Positions 22,720 through 37,700 of a stretch of 64,000 bases of DNA are shown here, piece by piece. The DNA is from Membranipora membranacea. Taxonomy: Eukaryota; Bryozoa; Gymnolaemata; Cheilostomatida; Membraniporidae. The stretch spans positions 2,435,501 to 2,499,500 of the forward strand of contig OU612074.1 in the NCBI GenBank assembly GCA_914767715.1. Direction: 5' to 3'. The notes under the pieces were generated by a model. It saw only the letters and a list, made by a program, of their open reading frames with translations. It was not told the DNA's origin and searched no databases. The first letter of the stretch is position 1; the number at the start of each line of letters is the position of its first letter. The position numbers and the translations under genes were made by a program.

Positions 22720-25700
22720 GTAAGGCTTCAGTTGAGGTGAGGTAATTCCTAATCCGTAGTATCTGGATATAGCAGAGCTTCAATACCAAATCAAGCAGAG
22801 TTTATGGTACTAAAGTTTGAGGTACACAGAGTAATCATTTCCTGACCTAGAGATCCCAAACTTTGAGGATATTAAGAACCTTAGCCTGTCTCAGCACAAA
22901 GCTTGACAAGACAGTGTAGTAAGAATGCCAGCAAAAGAAAAACAAAAAAATAACATTTTGATATGCAAGATTCACTAAAGAAAAAATACGTACTGTTTTG
23001 GGCTGAGCTAATTGGCACTAAATTCTGCTTGAGCCAGATCCAGATGCAACAAAATCGTAAGAACAGTAATACATGCATTACAAAGGTCTTTTGAGGCAAA
23101 ATTTTGTGAGAAAATTTTGTGAGAAACTAGATATGTCAGATCTGAAGTACGCATTTCATGGCTTGATATTGATGTGAAAAGAAACGAAATTGGCAAAAAC
23201 TGAAATTGAAAAATTCTAAGGATGCTGGGCACAAATATTATTCCCAGGATGAAGAAACTGCATTTTGAAAGTTCGACCGAAAATCAATGAGGTGTCTTCC
23301 TTTACCAAAGTGTGCTAACTATTTTTATGCTATGTATGGTTAGATGATATTAATTAAAATTATCCCTAATTATATATAATATGATCAATTTTATATTTGT
23401 TCACGTTGCTTTTCACTCCCTTACTGAACCGATGACCCGCTGATTCATCAATGACCTTGCACAACATGCGTAGGCGAGTGACATCTGAGCAAGATGAGTG
23501 ATCTTCCAAGATGTGAACATTAAGGCATACAACCCTATTTTTGACATCCGAAAATCTCACATGAGATAATATAATGATTTTGGCACAAGGTTCACCATCA
23601 AAATTGATAACTATACCATCTTTGTTCAAAACTATTATGTTATGCTATTTATTCGTAGCGTCACAAATATGACATCACTAGAAGACCTCGACCTGAGTTG
23701 TAACAATCTCAGTGAAGAATATGAGAACCTGAGATATAAACTGTCTACTCTGACAATACTGAAGAAGCTGAACCTATATAACTGTTGGCTGACTGAGTTA
23801 CCTGACAGGTGAGACTTCTGACTAGTACCAGACAGTATTTTAAAAATTATACATATTTGTTGATGATCTTTATTGTATGTTAAACATTTGATAGTTCGCA
23901 CATTGTAAACAAGTAACTGGCCTCTTCTCTAAATGTTTATTTATAGCATCACATATATGACATCACTAGAATACCTCGACCTGAGTTATAACAATCTCAG
24001 TGGTGATGTCAAACTGAGTGATAAACTCTCAACTCGAACTAAACTGAAGAAGCTGAATCTGCAGAGCTGTGAGCTGACTGAGATACCTGACAGGTGAGAC
24101 TACAGGCTAGTACCAGACAGTAATATAACAATTGCACATATTATTATTTGAAGATCTTTATTGTGATATTAAATATTTGATAGTTCGCACATTGTAAACA
24201 AGTTATTGACCTCTTCTCTAAATTTTATTTATAGCATCAAAATGATTACATCACTAGAAGACCTCGACCTGAGTTTTAACAATCTCAGTAGACGTGTTAA
24301 CCTGAGTGATAAACTCTCAACTCTGACAATACTGAAGAAACTGAATCTGCGGAAGTGTGAGCTGACTCAGATACCTGATAGGTGAGACTACAGGCTAGTA
24401 CCAGACAGTAATATAACAATTGCACATATTATTATTTGAAGATCTTTATTGTGATATTAAATATTTGATAGTTCGCACATTGTAAACAAGTTATTGACCT
24501 CCTCTCAAAATATTTATTTATAGCGTCACAAATATAACATCACTAGAAGACCTCGACCTGAGTTTTAACAATCTCAGTAGAGATGTTAAACTGAGTGATA
24601 AACTCTCAACTCTGACAATACTGAAGAAGCTGAATCTGGGGAACTGTGAGCTGACTGAGATACCTGACAGGTGAGACTACAGGCTAGTACCAGACAGTAA
24701 TATAACAATTGCACATATTATTATTTGAAGATCTTTATTGTGATATTAAATATTTGATAGTTCGCACATTGTAAACAAGTTATTGACCTCCTCTCAAAAT
24801 ATTTATTTATAGCGTCACAAATATAACATCACTAGAATACCTCGACCTGAGTTTTAACAATCTCAGAGGAGATGTTAAACTGAGTGATAAATTGTCAACT
24901 CTTACTACACTGAATACATTGATACTAGTGAGCTGTTGGCTGACTGAGTTACCTGACAGGTGAGACTCCAGTAATTGGGAAAGTGATAATAGAACTGATT
25001 GAATGGTTTTAAATGCAAACAAAAAATCTGAAAGAGCAGTCTGAATGGGGTGGTATTTTCGGAGTAATCTCCCTTGATCATCTGCAGATGAGAACACACT
25101 TTTGCAAAAGTTTTATACAAGCCATATAGGAAGAAAATGGGGCCTTTTGCTGTAAAAACACCTTGGTTTTAGCTAACCAAATTTGACCTGTTTATTTGGT
25201 AATAAAAGATTTCACCCTGTATAGTATGCTGAAAGAAAAAAGTATCGTAAAACCTTGATTTCTATTACAAATCAAATTTTAACAAAAATGTATTAAAATA
25301 TAAAAACATGATCAATAGCAATGAAATTCGGTGCATGGAAGGAAGGAGCCATGGAATATGCAGCTAAATTATTTTTTCAAAACAATTCCCCATATATATT
25401 AAGTTATTGTATTAAATATAGGATTGTTCTGCATTACCATAACATTAAATTTATCAATGGTATTCGGAAAATTTTTCAGGTTGGTTTCATGTCATACACA
25501 GAACTCAAATCTGGAAAATTATTATTTCTCTTCATTTTAATGATATGTTAATTATCATATATAATAAAGTGGATATCTCATTATATTTCCAGTGAAATTT
25601 TGTCCAATAATATGGGTCAGCAGAAGTCGCCTTTGGGATTACCCACATTTCGTTTGTTTCTGAGTTTCTCTTGCCGTCAGACCAGGATGTGTGATCTGCT

Positions 25701-28700
25701 CCAATGATAACTTATATAAAGAATTGGAAATTCATGGTCTTGTCTGTCTGTTCATTAGTGGACGGGACTGCTATCATAATTGGCCGAACAACATCCCAAA
25801 ACGGTTGCAATATACCCCCTTATAACATTTGTTTATAACCATCATTAAAGCAAAAACTTCCTTTTCAGTTATGCTGCAGCTTGGAAAACTGACATCGGAT
25901 GATCGTAGTGATCTAATTTTTTTGTCACCAACGATGACCAAAAATATTTTGATCAGCACTGCACAGTGTTTTGATGATACTTTAAGGAGATAATTTTTAC
26001 TTTTATCGTTTGATTAAAAAAATTTTTACGAAACTATAATTGAAACTATATTATGACATACCATTTCAAAAATGACACACTCAGAACATTGAAAACTGGT
26101 GTCATGCGATGGGAGGGTCGATACAAAATCACTTATAAAAAAAAATCAGATTCATATGAACGTCCAAAGCCAGTTTTCCAGGCAGCAGCAAAAATGAATG
26201 ATGGCTTTATACATGTGATATAAGGGGGTAATGCAACTGTTTTGAGCTGTTACTCAGCTATTAACCTATGAAAACTCATACATCCACTAATTGTCACATG
26301 ATCTTTCATATTTTGGAGTTATCAAACCATATAATCACTATCATCACTTTTCCTTATGTCGGCAGCGTATTTGGCCATAAGCCACTTATTGCGCAACATT
26401 AAGTAATATACAATATTACTCGACTGGAAATAACTTTTAAACCCTTTTCACCCAATTTCGTAAGCGGAAGTGAAAGATAGGAGGGCTGCCACATGGCTAT
26501 TAGTTACACTTGAGCTACTCTCTGTATGTTACAGTATCAGATCACTGAATAGTCTGGAGATATTACATGTATCAGGTAATGAATCTCTACAAACATTACC
26601 TGAGTGGATATATAATCTGAGATCACTGAAGGTGTTTGAAATGATAAACTGTGGTCTCAATGAATTACCTGAATGGTGAGTCTGTAGCTCTTTTACATGA
26701 GCTAATTACCTATTAATTGCTTAAACTTAAGTTGATTCAAACAATTGTTTCATATGTGATGCTTTTTTTTAATCGGACACCATTGTTATTTTTTACGCAG
26801 CACGAAATGATAAGGAGTCAATATTAGATTATGGCAGTGGATGTATATGCTTGTTATTTTCACAGGTTGGAGAAATATTTCAAGACTGACCCCAATCAAA
26901 TGCACCCAACGGAGGACGTGAGTAGCTCACACATGATATTTCCAATGTGTGCTTTATGCCTGTCAATATTTCAAAATAGTTATCTTCAAGGGCTTCCAGG
27001 GTCACATCCACCCCTTTAAAGCGAACTGTGAATGTATATACAAAAAAATACTTGGTGTCCATTTCTTTTCCCTCAAAGCATTATGAATGTATAATCTGAC
27101 ATGCTCTCATAATCTCATAATCCGAAGTCTAAGAGCGCAACAGAACTCCTAATCAAAGATTTTTCCTTGTTTCAATTCCTTACAAAATGCCTTACTATGG
27201 CGCCCCGGAAAACCTGGTTATCAGATCAGATCGAAAACACAGCTTAATCACCATTTGAACACATTTATGTTCTGTACTTTCAATTCTCTGCAACAGCAGC
27301 CTCCGCTCCAAAACTCCGGAACGCTCTATATCCTCCTTTCCAAGTCTAACATTAAGGTTCTATACATATTAATGTAGCCATAATTGGAGCCATAATTGAA
27401 TTGGTAATTCAAAACTTAAAGGCTTTATTGATAATTTTCCAGCAGTGCAGTTTTAAGCCTTGCAATTATGACAAGGGGAGGGGTGATCTTATTAATTATT
27501 CAAACTATCAAAAAAATCCTGAACTGTGGATCATTTTTAAATGATCCACAGTTCAGGATTTCTTTTGATAGTTTGAATAATTTCTATCGAAATGAAGTTA
27601 GAATAGAATTTTCGGGGTTAACGCACATCAGTGAGAACATGTGCGGATGATGGTTGGTACAATAAAAATGTATATAATGATAATTAGCAGCTTATAGTTA
27701 TCTGATTGATATTATTTCTACCCCGAAAAAGATTATAACAAAAAAGCAACCTCAAATGTGTATGACGAGGTGAAAATCACAACAAAATTGAAAACCTGCC
27801 GACAAAAAAACCTGGACTGTTGACTGCTACACATTTCAATGTCTTAACATCACCAAAAATTAAGTGCCTCACTTTAACTGTAGATCATGACCTGTCTAGG
27901 TTTATTATAAAGTTAATGGCGCAGCCTTTGAAACCTTGCCCATGAAGCCCCTTCTATTTCCCCATATTTCCTTTTAATTGCCATACAATATTACAAAACT
28001 GTCATCAAGAGTACTGCAAGACCACTGCAGGGGTTGCCTGGGTAGTTCGTACAGTTGTGTGGGGTTGTGAACTTTACTATATTACTTTTTTATGGTTTAA
28101 GATGATGCCATGATTTCATTATCAAGATTAAAAGTTACCCTTTCAATATGATGCACTATAATGATTCAAGAGGTTGAACTTTGGTTGAATACTTTTGCAC
28201 GTAGTTCTAAATACCTTAATACCTGACGTAACAATCTTACGCAAACATGACCTCCCCCGCCCCTTTTTACTACAGTCATGATTTATTCACAGCCTGCATA
28301 AGTTGATTTGCTTGCTTATGTATTTTGAAGGAGTTCACCGAAGAGTTGTCGGGAGAGCAGAAAAGAGAGAAATCTCATGGTTTGCTCAAGAGTCAACAGT
28401 AAGATTATGAAAAAATATTTTTATATGAGTTATCATGATAGAAAATCAATACCTTGAATCTTGGTGTTACTCTTTCATAGACAACATAATATATCATTTT
28501 CAATTTAATCATTATAATGCACTCTCAGGAGCCCTGTTTAACCCTCTCAAATAATGAGTACAAGATCATAAGTGGATAATTGTCTTACTCAATTGTAGAC
28601 GTATCACAAATTTGCAAAGACCTATGAAAAAGGACCAGTATCGTATAGTCTCTGGCAATAATGACAATTCTGGCAGTTCTGTCAATGACACATTAACAAT

Positions 28701-31700
28701 ATTTGGTAAGTTAGAGGAAGGTAGGGTAGGGTAGGTGGAAGGTAGACTTAAGGCAAGAGCTGCAGAGCCGGAAGTATCCAGAAACATTTTGTCAAATGTT
28801 TTAAAAACACACGGGATCAATATAATTTTGGTGTTAATGCGAATATCATGAATAAGAAGCCTACATACAGTGTTTTACGATGAGGTTCAAAGCACTGTAT
28901 AATAACAGCCTTTCTTGCAATATCATTCCGGAAAAAGTCTGGTTGACACTGTACAGCAAAATATTGTAATACATTCTGTATATATTCACAAGAAGTAATG
29001 TTTGGGGTTGTTTATTGTTAGCTAGCAAACCATTTTTTGCAAGCTGGTGGGCCGGAGGGGTCTATACAATGAAGAGAGGGTGATTGAAAATTAGCAGGAA
29101 TATATGACATGAAATATTTGAATATAAGCATAGAGAACACGTTGTTGGCACTACAGAGTTTGTTCGCGACGAACAAGGGTTTGTGTGTAAGAGTTATCTT
29201 CCCATATCACTATAGAATTCATTCCATTGACTGTTAGGATAAATAGAGCTGTACCAACAATACAAGATAAGTTGTAGCAAATGCTAACAATCAACACTCT
29301 CATTGTTATCATGTGCTATTGTTCAATATTATCCCTTTCAACCAACTTGACAAGGTGTCCTTGTTGCCTCAATGGCCGTGAATTGAGACCACACAACATT
29401 GACACTGCAGACTAATGACACCCAAACAAAAATTGGCAGCAGTTGGCTGAAGGGGATCAAATCCAACAATGTTTGCTTGGCGATTACCCTGCACTCTATC
29501 ATAGATTGGTGCAGGATAAAAAATTACTCACGAGTAAGCACTCTCTAGCACAGGTTCAGTCTGAGCTCAGAATTTTGGTCTTGAAGTTTGAAGTATGAAG
29601 TTTGTTTATTGCTTTATTATTATCCATCCATACTATAATAAGTTGATAGCATCGAATGTATGGCACATAAATGGAAAAATAAAATAAAAAAGAGTCATGA
29701 GCTGCATCGGTTGAAAATTCGCGTGTAGAATTAAAAAAAGTTTTTTTTGTCTTTTGGTTGTTCTACACTTGGATGGCTTGTATTTATCTATTTTTGCTCT
29801 GAGGGCGGATTTTCTGTTTGTATTTATTCTTATACGACGATTCAGGGAGCGATGATCGTTGTCGGCTATTTCAGCGGATTGTTCACTGCAAGAGGTGAGC
29901 CGGAAAATTTTAAGGCCGGCATTGCTAGATTGTCAAGTCTTTGTTCATAGTTGTCAGAAAATGGCAGCATAATCCGAGTAGCAGGGCGCTGGATCCCCTC
30001 TAGTTTTCTTTTGTCAGTGTCTGATAGCAGATTGGGCCATGCAGGGCAGGCGTTGGCGATTACAGACTTAATATTAGCTACGTAGAGGGATTTTAGGCCA
30101 TCGCAGGAGGCTTGATATGGGATTTGCCATTTTTGCTAGGAATCCACAAGCTACCTTTTCAACTCACAAATTAATTATTGGAAGCAAAATTAGAAAAAAA
30201 AACATCTTCATTTGGATCACTTGTAAATGTTATTGCTTATGTAATTAGGGATAATCCTAATTGGAATGTGATAATTGCACCAAAGGTATAATTCATGTCT
30301 TTGGATTATGAGCTAGTCACATTGTTCTGAATGCAAACCATAGACTAATCTGCTAGTCAAATAGTAATTTGGGAAGATATAGTTAGATTTGCCTTCAAAT
30401 TTGTGCATGGATGTTATGTGTGCAATCTGCACTGTTTATCAGCCTCCAAATACAGAAACATCATATGAATATAGATAACAACAGGAAATCACAATAAAAA
30501 AAATTAATTCAGAACACTTTTTTTGCATGCATGCAGCCTCCAGTCAGTACGAAAGCCTGTAACTTTGAAATTTATAGAAGAATTTGATCAAACTTATCAA
30601 TGCAGGAATAAGTCTAAGTCTAAGTTGTCATTACTTGGACATAGAAATAAGATCAAGGTCATTTGGGTACCAGGACACATTGGAATTTATGGAAATGAAC
30701 AAGCGGACTTACTTGCGAATGCTGGTTCTGCCCATGACTTTTATGGTCCAGAACCAGCACTCCCTGTAACCCAATCAGTCATAAAGCAGGGAATCAAAGA
30801 GTGGGTGATGGATTCGAAAATTATTTATTGGAGAAATTGTAAACATGGTAATCATACAAAATCATTCATTAGTGAACTGAATCTAAGATTTGAAACTGGT
30901 CTCCTCTGCTTTGAACGCTCAGAGATCAGTAACCTCATATCAGTTGTAACTGGTCACGGGCCATTCAAGGTACACCTACAAAAACTCAAGCTAACAGATG
31001 AAATAGACTGTCCAAAATGTGGTCAAGGCAAGGATACAGCCCTTCACTTTGTAACCTCATGCCAATTCTACAAACAGACGAGGCAGCGAACCATTGGTCA
31101 ATCCGTCCTAAAGGGGGCAGCTAAGCCAACGTTCATCACAGTTTCAGATTTGCTCCGATTCATTCGTGTATCGGGGCGTTTTGAACAACAATGCTAGATT
31201 AAACTTTGCTTTATGGAAGGCTTGAGTTCTATGGGTCCCTGAGACTTGAACCCAGGTTGATTCGAGCTACCTCGATCAGCCCCTTCTCAAAGACCAGACA
31301 AGTCGTCATTGCGGAGTTAGTTACCCCTCTAGAGTACAGGTACAGGGACCCGTGGTACTCAAGCCGCACCCTTATACCATTGCCCGCTGAAATTCCGGCT
31401 ACTCTCATTATCGAAGAGGCAAAGGGGATCTATTTACTGCATGTGAGTGTGCAAACACACAGTGGAGCTCTGATATTCCCGTTCCGCTAGGATGAATGGC
31501 TGGCCAATACTAAATCAGAAATGACTGCCGGTACCTGGAATTGAACCTGGACCTCACAGATCACAAGTCTGCACCCTTAACCAACAGACCACTCATGACA
31601 TCCAATGCAGGAATATATCTCTTTGTAAAATTTCATGTTGTAAGAATAGGAAAGTAATTTGATAAAAATGTTAGGATCACTCAGGATTAGGGCAGAATAT

Positions 31701-34700
31701 TTATCTCAACCAGGTTTGAACTTAGGGCGTAATTTGATGCATGTCAGTAGAATTTTGAATCAAAATTATCTTCTTTTGTGTGCGATATAAAGCAGCGATA
31801 GAAAAGCGCTGCTATTGCAAATTTCTCTCTACCATCCAATATTGAAAGCTGAGGGCGAGCAGAGATAGGGGAGTGTAGCTAATAAGCACACAACTGTCGA
31901 AGTTTTGTAAATGATGTTGGTTGGTAAAGAAAGGATTTGGATAGACTGCATCACTCTTGAATTGGTACAAGGCCCCAAAATGCATCAAGCCCAGACCACA
32001 GTCGCCTCCAAAATCATTCCTCGCTATTTTATATGCTGCCTCTACTTTGATCACAATACAACCCTATTCGACTTGTCTTTTTGTTGTAATTGCATAAATT
32101 GGACAGTGTTGATAGTGTTCAATTGCCACATAATAGGTTGTTTCTTTTTTTAGTTGTTCTATTCTCCCATTTCCTCCAGCTGGTATGTGATATGTCACCA
32201 AACAATTTTTGTGTATATATAAATTGACAGAATTATTAACAGAATAATATAACATATAGGGATAATGAGTTTCGGGCGTCCAGCTGTGCACAATTTTCCC
32301 CAAGCGAATGAAAAACCATAGGCACTAAATTTATGTGTCCCCTCTGTATATCCTTACTACATGTTTATATCCTGTAACTCATAAAACTTCATATCTACAT
32401 TTACATGCACGGTCCAGCAGTGAAAAATAACGTTGCATGTTGTGTCTTGATTCCCTGCAATTGAGGTAACATAGATTGCCTGTCATATTGATCGAATGGT
32501 TGCCGCTTTGAAATTACAGAATGTCAAATTAATGTTGGAGTTTTTTATTTGATTGTGATTCCCTGTTATCTATATTTTTGTGATGTTTGATTATATCGGG
32601 AATGCTAAAACACCTGTACCTGTACTCTAGAGGGGTAACCCACTCCGCAATGACGACTAAGACTTATTCCTGCATTGATATGTTTGATCAAATTCTTCTA
32701 TAAATTTCAAAGTTACAGATTTTCGTACTGACTGGAAGCTGCAGGCATGCAAAAAAAGTGTTCTAAATTAATTTTTTTTATTATGATACCCTGTTGTTAT
32801 CTGTATTCATATGATATTTCCTATTGGGAGCGCTGATAAACAGTGCAGATTGCACACATAACATCCATGCACGAATTTGAAGGCAAATCTATCTATGTCT
32901 TCCCAAATTACTATTTGACTAGAAGATTAGTCTGTGGATTGCATTCAGAACAATGTGACTAGCTCATAATCCAAAGACATGAATTGTACCTTTGAGTTTC
33001 AACTGGTGCCAATATCACATTCCAAATAGGATTATCCCTAATTACATAAGCAATAACATTTACAAGTGATTCAAATGAAGATGTTTTTTTTTCTAATTCT
33101 GCTTCCAATAAATAAATTGTGAGTTGAATAGATAGGTTGTGGATTCCTAGCAAATATGGCAAATCCCATATCAAGCCTCCTGCGATGGCCTAAAATCCTT
33201 CTACGTAGCTAATATTAAGTCTGTTATCGGCAACGCCTGCCCTGCACAGCCCAATCTGCTATCAGACACGGACAAAACAAGACTAGAGAGGATCCAGCGC
33301 TCTGTTTCTCGGATTATGCTGCCATTCTCTGACAACTATGAACAGAGACTTGACAATCTAGCACTGCCGGCAATAACATTCTCCGGCTCACCTCTTGCAG
33401 TGAACAATCCGCTGAAATAGCCGACAACGATCATCACTCCCTGAATCATCGTATAAGAATAAATACAAACAGAAAATCCGCCCTCAGAGCAAAAATAGAT
33501 AAATACAAGCCATCTAAGTGTAGAACAACCAAAAGACAAAAAAAAAAAATTTTCAACCGATGCAGCTCAGACTCTTTTCATTTTATTTTTCCATTTATGT
33601 GCCGTACATTTGGTGCTATCAACTTATTATAGGATGGATGGATAATAATAAAGCAATAAACAAACTTAACACTTCAAACTTCAAGACCGAAATTCTGAGT
33701 TCAGACTGAACCTGTGCTAGAGAGTGCTTACTTGTGAGTAATTTTTTATCCTGCACCAATCTATGATAGAGTGCAGGGTAATCGCCAAGCAAATATTGTT
33801 GGATTTGATCCCCTTCAGCCAACTGCTGCCAACTTTTGTTTGGGTGTCATTAGTCTGCAGTGTCAATGTTGTGTGGTCTCAATTCATGGCCATTGAGGCA
33901 ACATGGACACCTTGTCAAGTTGGTTGAAAGGGATAATATTGAACAATAGCACATGATAACGCTGAGAGTGTTGATTGTTAGCATTTGCTACAACTGTTAT
34001 CTTATATTGTTGGTACAGCTCTATTATCCTAACAGTCAAAGCAATTGGTTCTAAAGCAATATGGGAAGATAACTCTTACAAACAAACCCTTTGTCGTCCG
34101 AACAAAATCTGTAGTGTGGTGTGTTCAGTATTACTGTACATGCTAAGATACCAGCGACCCACACTCAGTGGCACAATGTCTTGATATCATTACTCAAAGC
34201 CAAGTTTGTAACAATCAAACCAGTATTTGCCAGCTACCTTTGAGCCTCTATTCAGGTAGTTTTTGTTTCACTACAAATTTTTTTTTCTTTGTTGGTGTTA
34301 ACTTAAAAACATTCTCCTTCCCATATTCATATACATCGAGTGATCTATAAAGTACAAACAGTTCATAGCCTGCTTGAAGTTTGATGTTCTGTTTTAGACT
34401 ACAAAACAGACAAACCTGAGGGTGGTACAATTTTGGCTGAGGCAAAAATCATCAACAGGTGAGCGATTATGTGACTGTGACTTTCAATGTTTAGTTATTA
34501 AGTTCGGTTTTTCTTTGATTTACATATATTAATTATATTGATGAATTTTAGTATCAGATATACGATGTTCTTTGTTTACGAATGTCCACAGAGTTGTTAC
34601 TGCAGTTGATTGTTTGATTTTCTCTATCAAAAACTATCAAAATGTTGTGGTGTTGGTGATCTTTGTTCGATTAGTGATATATTTCAGCACATGAACAGCA

Positions 34701-37700
34701 GATTTGTACCAAGGTTTCATCCGATAGGTTTGGGTTAGGTTAATGTACCATAAGCAACTTTCCTCGAATAAAATCCACAGGATAAAGCAGATTCAGAGCT
34801 CTTTGTTGGTATAAATTCTCGAGGTTACAAACTATTCTCTCCTCTACATAGGTACGATTTGCAAGGTGATTTTTCACCTGACTGTGCTGCAAAAGCCCAA
34901 TTGAATTGCAACATAATTGCATAATTACAAATATTGCAAAGGCTGTATCTTGTAACCTACAATGCTCATAAAAGTTTTTTTGCAATGAAAAGAGACAATG
35001 TGTACATTGCATGGCGGCTTTTATCAACGTGAACACTAGGTCCCATGAAACAAATTTTTCCTGACAATATGTGTTACGTTCTCCATATTTTATACTTTTA
35101 GTCCAATAGACTGTGCCCATCCACGAAGCGTTCGCCAACCTTTTGATAAGCAGAATGATGTAAAAGAACTGGAGAAGCTTCATGAGGAGAAAAGCAAGTA
35201 TGTTCATCACAATTAATATTTGGCAGTAAATGAAGTTTTTGGTACAAAAAAAAGATTTTTTTCTGCTCTCCTTGTCTTGGCAATCAGTCCCAAGACATGA
35301 CAAATAATCCAAGGTCAACTGAATAAAATGTTGCCGTCCCTCAACCAACTAAGGAAAACTTATTGGTAATGAAAACTTAGGACTACTGTTCACAGCCAAT
35401 GATAGGCTTTCTTAGAACTACTGTTCACAGCCAATGATAGGCTTTCTTAGAACTACTGTTCACAGCCTGGCTTTTATGTTACTCACGTATTCTTTCCTTC
35501 AATCTGACATCCGGTCATCACGCCGGTCTTGAAAGAAACAAAGTCTGTCAATTTCCCTCCCACCTCCCTACCACTAACCTATGTCGTCCATTGTGGAAAT
35601 TCTAACAATTTCCTGGTGATGGTGTTCATTTGTTCGTCAATTCTGCACCAGATTAACAACATCTAATACTATGGCACTTACCTTGTCTGCCAAACAACAT
35701 ATACAGTGGCGTTGATCATCACTTTCGGTTACAAATGCGTGAAGCGCCCCATATTTTTTTCCCCTATAATATATTTCATTATAAGAAAGAAAAAAAATAG
35801 TTCACGGCAGAAGAATGATGAATGGCTCAATTTACCTGCAACATAAAACATAAACATAATTACAAGTTTGATTTAAAATCAACTATTAAAAATCTAGAAT
35901 TCAAATGTTTACAGTTTTGAAAAACCTTACAATATAGAATTTACTCATTTTATACATCCTTTTTTTCATATCACCTTTGCACCTCAGGGTAAAAAAAGAA
36001 ACAAAACACCTCATTAAAGGGCAACCAGGGTTTCAAACAACTTCTAATTGGCCCTCATTGATTAATAGCAGATTGCACCTTCTGTAGAGGGGAAAAGACA
36101 AAATCTAATTCGGATGATTATTCAGCCAGAATTCTTCTGAAAAATTTTCTTCCATCAGGTACTCAAGCTCAGCTAAAATAGAATACCACAGAGCAGTATC
36201 CTGTTCCTGTTATTATTTAGCCTGTGCTCTATCATCATTATAGCCATGTCTTGGAACCTCCCCTAAACCGAAATTGTTACCAAGCTTAGAGTCAGCAACT
36301 AGTTTGAGTTTTGCATCGGGTAATGCACAAAGCTGATGCTGCCTAGAACATTATTTACTACCCATTAATGCATTGCTGCGAAACCTTGGTCGCCCTTTAA
36401 ATAAACAATAATTCTGGATAAATATAACAATTTAGCTTTTTGTGTACTTTACTACAGGAACAATCGATAATTGACCTGGATTAATTTTGTTACCATAGGT
36501 ATAAAGTAAATCAAGTGGTATTCTTTTTTAAAGTCCAACCATGTAAAAACCAGATTTTGATAAGTTCATGTTATGAATCAATCTTCTGAACTTCTACAAT
36601 CAAGGGTTTCTTAATAAAGAATTTTACAAGATTGCAATAATTATTTGAAGAGTACTCAGACAAATCAATTCAAGACTTGTTAAATAACATGTCATCAGGT
36701 ATAATTATCATTGTTACTCTTTTGTGTAAAATATCAGAAATGATGTTATCTGGTGATACTAAAGATCATCCTAATGTTTGTAAAGGTTTTCTATCCTTGG
36801 CAATATGTTTTTGATAATGAAATTGAGAGTATTTCTAAAACGTTTACCCTCATATTGCTGTTTGATTGATTCATCCTCAGCAATGGTGAAAAAACATAAC
36901 ACACAAACAGGAAGAAGCAGTTATTATAGATGAGCAATCAGGATCACATTGTACAGCTGCATTTTCTTATTCTTATTCTTGAAGACCTGAACTTTGTACC
37001 ACTGCTACGCAAACGACACACAGTTATGTCGAGTGGATGGGAGGCAACAACAAAGTGGAAGGGAATTCATATCAAAGGACATGCAGGTAGGTTGAAACCA
37101 TAGACTTAATAATAAACCTAGACAGGACAGTATATGAAGCAATAGCATTGAGGCACTGAGGCATTGGAGGGTGTAGAAGCAATTAAAAATCCAGGTATTT
37201 TGTCGACAACTCGATCAATTTTGATCGGATTATGAGTTTGAAAATTACAATAGATTTAGCAGCATGTCCTGAGCAGTTTGATACTACTTTTGGGGATAAA
37301 AATAGAAATAGCATTAAGTTGATAACAAGATGCTGCTGAATGTAAAACAATTTTCAAACTCAAAATATATATGGTGTCCTGTCTAGGTTTATTATTATGG
37401 CTATGGTTGAAACACAATGTATTTTGAGTTTCTCCTGTTTAGAATTGAAAAGGAGTGTTTTGTAAGTTCAGAATGGAATTAGACAGGATAGATTATGCTT
37501 GCTTCAACTGATATTTAGTGAAAAAGACTGGTCAAGTAAAGTTAAGCTAAAATAAATGACTAAAATATGAGAATTCAATCTCAGAATTCTCACCTTATTG
37601 GCATATTATTTGCATACAAAGATAGTTAAACACCATATTGACATATCAATGATACATGTATGGCAAGCAACAATTTAACACTTTAAATGATTTCCGTGAT

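Larger units (their letters stand above)
29146..34122. repeat. 5 kb inverted repeat built from LINE pieces
   Basis: The left arm (29146-31345) and right arm (32612-34122) are inverted copies, with a spacer of about 1.27 kb. Both arms contain the same minus/plus LINE C-terminal fragment. The left arm has an extra segment of about 680 bases (30624-31300) with RNase H coding that the right arm lacks; the short word AAGTC lies at both edges of the missing segment. The structure sits wholly inside one intron of the LRR-peptidase gene. Confidence 0.8.

Noticed and set aside
29747-29950. 67-codon open frame repeated at 33336-33539
   Set aside because: It is the antisense of the LINE C-terminal fragment in both arms of the inverted repeat.
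34740-35348. 202-codon minus-strand open frame
   Set aside because: It runs antisense across linker exon V1 and its splice sites and resembles no known protein.
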